Shown here one piece after another: positions 60,213 through 64,000 of a stretch of DNA of 64,000 bases. The stretch lies in contig JAMFSK010000114.1 in NCBI GenBank assembly GCA_026225235.1, positions 248,001-312,000 on the forward strand, in the 5' to 3' direction. Position 1 is the first letter of the stretch. Each line of letters starts with the position of its first letter. The notes below the pieces were generated by a model. It saw only the letters and a program-made list of their open reading frames with translations, was not told the DNA's origin and did no database searches. Made by a program: the position numbers and the translations under genes. The stretch comes from Burkholderiales bacterium. GTDB taxonomy: Bacteria; Pseudomonadota; Gammaproteobacteria; Burkholderiales; Burkholderiaceae.

Positions 60213-61277
60213 TCAGACCGATTCGGACCGGACGTCTAGGTCCTCGAATCGCTTCCATTTGTAGAACGCTGCCGAGAGCAGCCAGCTCACAATAAACACG
60301 GCGACGATGACGTAGCCGATCATGCCGAAATTGTCGTTGAGGCTAGCCACTGCACCCCAGAACGCGCCGCTCAGATGCATCTGGTCCGCGAGCAAGCCAA
60401 GCCCCTCAATGCCGCCGACGAGCACGGCCACGAGAACCGAGATCGAAGTGATCGTGATGTTGTAGTAGAGCTTGCGAACGGGTTTGACGAAGGCCCAGCC
60501 ATAGGCACCCAGCATCAGGATGCTGTCGGTCGTGTCGATCAGTGTCATGCCCGCGGTGAACAGCACCGGAAATACCAGGATCGACCACACCGACATGCCT
60601 TGAGCGGCACCCGCCGCAGAGATCCCGAGCAGGCCGACTTCAGTCGCGGTATCGAAGCCGAGGCCAAACAGAAACCCCAGAAAATACATATGCCCGCTCT
60701 TGGTGATCAAGCGGAACAGCGGCCGGAACAAACGCGCCAGCAAACCCCGATTGGCCAGCAGCAAATCGAGATCTTCGTCGACGTACGGCTCGCCACGCCT
60801 CACGCGCCGAAACACGCGGATCACCGAACGCAGGATCACCAGGTTCATCAGCGCGATCGCAAAGAGGAACACCGTGGATACGAGCGTCCCGACCAGACCG
60901 CCGACTTCCTTGAAACCGGCCATGCGGCTTTGCATGGCAAGCGCCGTCACGGCGATGCCAGCCGAAGCGAGCACGACGATCGTCGAATGTCCGAGCGAGA
61001 ACATCAGACCCACAGTAATCGGTCGCTTCCCCGCTTGCATGAGCTTGCGCGTGACATTGTCGATGGCCGCAATATGGTCGGCGTCGACAGCGTGGCGCAG
61101 CCCGAATGAGTATGCCAGCAAGCTGGTTCCCATCAGCAGCGGATAGTGATGGAAAGCAATGAACGCCCAAATCCAGGCAGCGACATTGAAAACGAGGAGC
61201 GACACGTAGAGGCCGGTGATTTTCTGCCGCAGCTCGCCGCGGTCATCGCCAAACAAAGCCCTAGCGAATCCTGTCAT
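60213..61277 (-). CDS. NiCoT-family nickel/cobalt permease (HoxN/NixA type)
   Basis: 354 residues, about eight membrane helices. The metal-binding signature RHAVDADHIAAIDN (HxxxDH type) in helix 2, FSLGHSTIVVLAS, and GLGFDTATEVGLLG. High-affinity uptake of Ni2+ or Co2+; the nearby bluB suggests cobalt for B12, but no B12 riboswitch could be found upstream. Start ATG 61277; the leader contains a hairpin CGCCC-TGAA-GGGCG at 61307-61320. Confidence 0.88.
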   Translation of the reverse strand: MTGFARALFGDDRGELRQKITGLYVSLLVFNVAAWIWAFIAFHHYPLLMGTSLLAYSFGLRHAVDADHIAAIDNVTRKLMQAGKRPITVGLMFSLGHSTIVVLASAGIAVTALAMQSRMAGFKEVGGLVGTLVSTVFLFAIALMNLVILRSVIRVFRRVRRGEPYVDEDLDLLLANRGLLARLFRPLFRLITKSGHMYFLGFLFGLGFDTATEVGLLGISAAGAAQGMSVWSILVFPVLFTAGMTLIDTTDSILMLGAYGWAFVKPVRKLYYNITITSISVLVAVLVGGIEGLGLLADQMHLSGAFWGAVASLNDNFGMIGYVIVAVFIVSWLLSAAFYKWKRFEDLDVRSESV

Positions 61278-61547
61278 TGTGATATCTGGTCCGGGTCGGT
61301 ATGTGACGCCCTGAAGGGCGCTTCGACCGATGTGTGCTGGAATAGGTCTGCCGGCAGAATAATACACGTCAAAACACGGGAACCGCGCTCGGGCATGCGC
61401 GCCTCCGGGCGTAGGCCCTGGACTTCGGCAAAAACCCACGGCGCAAAGCATGGGTGATCACAATTCGACACCCTTGCTCTGGTACAGTGCGCCCGCACGG
61501 GTCTCGCGACCCTGTGCCATCCGATCAAGACTGGGAGTTTGTTTCAA

Positions 61548-62264
61548 ATGCATCCGCTCGACAATCCCGCCTGGAATGCGCTCATCGGCGTCCAGCGTGA
61601 AATGGGCCTCGGCAACGATCTGGCCCGCCGGTTTCACCCCGAGATTTCTCCCATCGCTGCCCTCGCCGACCCGAGTTCGGCCGCATGCTGGGACACACTC
61701 GCAGACCTGATCGAAGCTGAACAAACCGTGGGTGTCCTCGGCTATCCCGCAGACGCGCCCCACAGCCGCCTGACGGTCCCTTGGCACGACACGTTTGCGC
61801 AGATGACCTGCAGCCCCGAAAGCTTTCGGAATCCGGCGAGCGCGCCACCCGGCTTGCAAATGCGTCAATTGACAATTGACGACGGCCCGGCAATGGTCGC
61901 CCTGGCCCGCGCCACCGAACCGGGGCCGATGGAGATCCGCACTGTCACCCTCGGACGTTACCTCGGCATCTTCGACGAGCAAGACGGCCTGGTCGCCATG
62001 GCGGGCGAACGCATGCGTCTCGAGGGCTTCGTGGAGACCAGCGGCGTGTGCACCGACCCGCGCTACCGGGGAAGGCAATACGCTCGCGTGCTGGTCAGCG
62101 CAATCGCCGAGCAAATTATCGAACGGGGCGAGACCACCTTTCTGCACGTCCGACAAGGCAATCCCGGCGCCGCCGCAATTTACGAAAAGCTTGGATTCTC
62201 GGTACGGGCGACCTTCGAGATCGCCGGAATCACCCGCCGGTTGCCTACGGCCGAGCAGGCATAG
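61548..62264 (+). CDS. GNAT-family N-acetyltransferase
   Basis: 238 residues. The N-terminal half is variable. The C-terminal half is a GNAT domain with VCTDPRYRGRQYARVLVSAIAEQIIERGETTFLHV (acetyl-CoA loop RYRGRQYA) and NPGAAAIYEKLGFSVRATFE. FR47-like. Start ATG 61548, with GGGAG about 10 nt upstream; a TTG at 61539 also opens the frame. Substrate unknown. Confidence 0.75.
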   Translation: MHPLDNPAWNALIGVQREMGLGNDLARRFHPEISPIAALADPSSAACWDTLADLIEAEQTVGVLGYPADAPHSRLTVPWHDTFAQMTCSPESFRNPASAPPGLQMRQLTIDDGPAMVALARATEPGPMEIRTVTLGRYLGIFDEQDGLVAMAGERMRLEGFVETSGVCTDPRYRGRQYARVLVSAIAEQIIERGETTFLHVRQGNPGAAAIYEKLGFSVRATFEIAGITRRLPTAEQA

Positions 62265-62405
62265 CTCGCCAATGTGTCGACATTCGCACTACGATTGTTC
62301 CGATGTTGCGAAGAGTCTATTCACCTGCATGGCCTGTATCTAATCACGCACAAAAACTATATTCGTGACTTCTGATGTGCGCTACGGCCTCGCGTCGTGC
62401 AAGAC

Positions 62406-62705
62406 ATGCCCTCATACGAAGAACTGTTGACGAAAAAAGCGCAGCTCGATGCCGAGCTTAAAAAAGTCTTCCTCGATGAACGCAAGCTCGCGATCGATGA
62501 CATGCGGCAGAAAATGGCTCGCTACCGCATTTCGATCAGCGAGCTGTTTGGAAGACGGCGCAACGCCGAGACTCGCAAGCGGCCCGCACCCAAATATCGG
62601 GACCCTGCGAGCGGTGCCACGTGGTCCGGCCGCGGCAAGCCGCCGGTCTGGATTAAGGAAGCGACTGACCGAAACGCCCTGCTGATAGTCGAGTCGGAAA
62701 CCTAA
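62406..62705 (+). CDS. H-NS-like nucleoid-associated protein
   Basis: 99 residues. N-terminal coiled-coil oligomerisation part (MPSYEELLTKKAQLDAELKKVFLDERKLAIDDM) and the C-terminal AT-hook-like DNA-binding domain with PKYRDPASGATWSGRGKPPVW. Global silencer of AT-rich DNA. A GTG three codons upstream is another possible start. Followed by a large hairpin. Confidence 0.9.
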   Translation: MPSYEELLTKKAQLDAELKKVFLDERKLAIDDMRQKMARYRISISELFGRRRNAETRKRPAPKYRDPASGATWSGRGKPPVWIKEATDRNALLIVESET

Positions 62706-62714
62706 GTGTGATGT

Positions 62715-62753
62715 CCCGCCAGGATCGGTGAGCCGAACACGATCCTCAGCGGG
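62715..62753 (+). terminator. Hairpin after the H-NS gene
   Basis: Two-part stem (CCCGC/GCGGG and GGATCG/CGATCC, 62715-62753) 9 nt past the H-NS stop. A T-rich run is lacking, so termination efficiency is uncertain. Confidence 0.45.
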
Positions 62754-62961
62754 ATCTGTAACAGGCAGTCTGCACAACCGGGTCGATTCAGTGCTAACAG
62801 CACCTCGCGAGTGATGCGGGCGATGACTTCCAGGGTCAATCTTTAAAGCGTAATAGACGTATGGCAATCTGAGGCGACCACCCCGGCCGGCGCCTTGCCG
62901 TAAGATGGAGTCCGCCCAGGCGCTCCCACCGACGCCTTCCTCCTGTTCCGACCCCTTGATC

Positions 62962-64000
62962 ATGACCCGTCGCTTTATCCGCCTTGCCATCGTGCTGGGC
63001 CTTATCACTGCTGTCGGTCCGTTTGCGATCGACATGTACCTGCCCGCCCTCCCCTCGATCGGCGGCGCGCTCAACGCCACGCCAGCTCAGGTGCAGGCGA
63101 GCCTGATGGCGTTCTTCGTCACACTCGGACTCTGCCAGCTCGTCTACGGGCCGCTCGCTGACATGATCGGCCGCAAGACGCCGATCTATGTCGGCCTCGC
63201 GATCTTCACGGTCGGCAGCATCGGATGTGCGTTCTCGCCGACGATCAATGTCCTGATCGGCTTCCGCGCGGTCCAGGCGCTGGGGGCCTGTGCGGGCATG
63301 GTCGTGCCGCGCGCCATTGTGCGTGACCTGCATACGGGCCACGACGCCACGCGGCTCATGTCGCTGTTGATGCTGGTGGTGAGCGTGTCACCGATCCTGG
63401 CGCCCTTGACGGGGAGCTTCATCATTGCGGCGTTCGGCTGGCGCGGGGTGTTCTGGGCGCTGACAGTCGCAGCCGCGATCGCTTTCGTGCTCGCCGCCAC
63501 GCAATTGAAGGAAACGCGGGAGGCACATCACCGCGCCGAGAGTTCATGGGCCAGCGCGTTCGCCGGCTATCGCAAGCTGCTGACCGACCCGACCTTTCTT
63601 GGCCTGACCTTTGTCGGCGCGTTCGGTCTGTCGTCGTTTTTCGTTTATCTCGCGAGCGCCTCGTTTGTGATCATCAATCACTATGGCCTGAGCCCCACGA
63701 TGTTCAGCCTGTGCTTCGCGGTCAATGCGGCGTCATTTTTCGGGGTCAGTCAGCTCACGGCGCGCCTAGCGGCCCAACACGGCTTGCCTAAGGTCATCCG
63801 CACAGCCGTTACCGGTTTTGCGATCGCAATGAGCGCGGTCGCTTTGCTGTTCCTGGCCGGCGTCGACAGCCTGCCGCTCATGATGATTTTCTTGTTCATC
63901 GGCTATGGATGCCTGGGTCTGGTGCTGCCGACCACGGCCGTACTGTCCCTCGAAAATCACGGCGCAATCGCTGGCACGGCTTCAGCCCTCCTGGGGGCGT
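62962..64000 (+). CDS. Bcr/CflA-family MFS drug exporter (3' end cut by window edge)
   Basis: Inner-membrane H+-coupled multidrug exporter. 346 residues are visible from the ATG at 62962, about ten membrane helices; the stop is beyond the window. Motif A GPLADMIGRKTP in loop 2-3, FRAVQALGACAGMVVPRAIVRDL (motif C/D region of DHA1 drug exporters), APLTGSF. Typical of bicyclomycin/sulfonamide resistance transporters. The window ends at an internal codon, so the last helices are not visible. Confidence 0.85.
   Translation, partial: MTRRFIRLAIVLGLITAVGPFAIDMYLPALPSIGGALNATPAQVQASLMAFFVTLGLCQLVYGPLADMIGRKTPIYVGLAIFTVGSIGCAFSPTINVLIGFRAVQALGACAGMVVPRAIVRDLHTGHDATRLMSLLMLVVSVSPILAPLTGSFIIAAFGWRGVFWALTVAAAIAFVLAATQLKETREAHHRAESSWASAFAGYRKLLTDPTFLGLTFVGAFGLSSFFVYLASASFVIINHYGLSPTMFSLCFAVNAASFFGVSQLTARLAAQHGLPKVIRTAVTGFAIAMSAVALLFLAGVDSLPLMMIFLFIGYGCLGLVLPTTAVLSLENHGAIAGTASALLGA

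Noticed and set aside
59665-60258. Second frame over the tautomerase gene (197 codons)
   Set aside because: Arg/Ser-rich and without motif, whereas the 130-residue frame begins with the catalytic Pro and matches the tautomerase family.
61278-61460. Possible cobalamin riboswitch before the Ni/Co permease
   Set aside because: The B12-box and core signatures were not found; only a short hairpin is present.
1-64000. CRISPR arrays, rRNA and tRNA genes
   Set aside because: No regularly spaced direct repeats, rRNA core sequences or cloverleaf-like tRNA sequences were recognised by reading; short tRNAs could be missed without a covariance search.

Overview
The window is high-GC bacterial DNA whose gene content and start/stop habits point to the beta-proteobacterial order Burkholderiales, most likely Burkholderiaceae. 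Pointers are a His-rich Zur, a complete pobA-pcaHGBDC protocatechuate operon, a pelABCDEFG operon, an aryl-polyene type II PKS operon and H-NS/Bcr/BluB proteins of Burkholderia type. The genus cannot be fixed from the window alone. No rRNA, tRNA, CRISPR array, IS element or prophage was recognised.

Layout. 1-6.9 kb: Zur (cut by the left edge, minus strand), then a GH3 glucosidase/xylosidase, a membrane metallophosphoesterase and a glycogen-debranching-type enzyme. 6.9-10.5 kb: an ArnT-like GT39 and a nitrate/nitrite NarK-family transporter. 10.9-14 kb: a decayed chaperone-usher fimbrial locus (broken usher, intact-looking pilin, broken chaperone). 14.1-17 kb: WrbA, a small basic protein and an MFS carrier with a perfect inverted repeat in front. 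17.2 kb: heptosyltransferase I, whose 3' end overlaps the next gene on the opposite strand.

18.2-32.6 kb: an aryl-polyene (APE/xanthomonadin-like) pigment cluster, mostly one overlapping minus-strand operon: chain-length factor, acyltransferase, two ACPs, membrane protein, ligase fused to a dehydratase, GT2-acyltransferase fusion, thioesterase, KS, DH, KR, KS and an extra KS. The extra KS lacks the first catalytic histidine. A small exported protein, a plus-strand methyltransferase and a flavin-dependent-halogenase-like enzyme follow. The exporter genes usually found inside such clusters (LolA-like, MMPL, DUF3261) and an aromatic ammonia-lyase are absent.

32.9-46.3 kb: the Pel exopolysaccharide operon pelA-G (minus strand), closed by a strong terminator. 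Upstream lies a separate secreted GH114-type hydrolase that keeps the active-site motifs which the hydrolase domain of this PelA has lost. 47.8-54 kb: pobA-pcaHGBDC turns 4-hydroxybenzoate via protocatechuate into beta-ketoadipate, with a divergent LysR regulator. 54-64 kb: a long Asp/Arg-rich stress-protein-like gene, exported and hypothetical small genes, a 2OG-oxygenase-like protein, BluB, a tautomerase, a Ni/Co permease, a GNAT, an H-NS paralogue and a Bcr/CflA drug exporter cut by the right edge.

The most interesting points are the split or degenerate Pel hydrolase, the exporter-less halogenase-bearing polyene cluster with its His-to-Gln KS, and the fimbrial locus in decay around one intact pilin.
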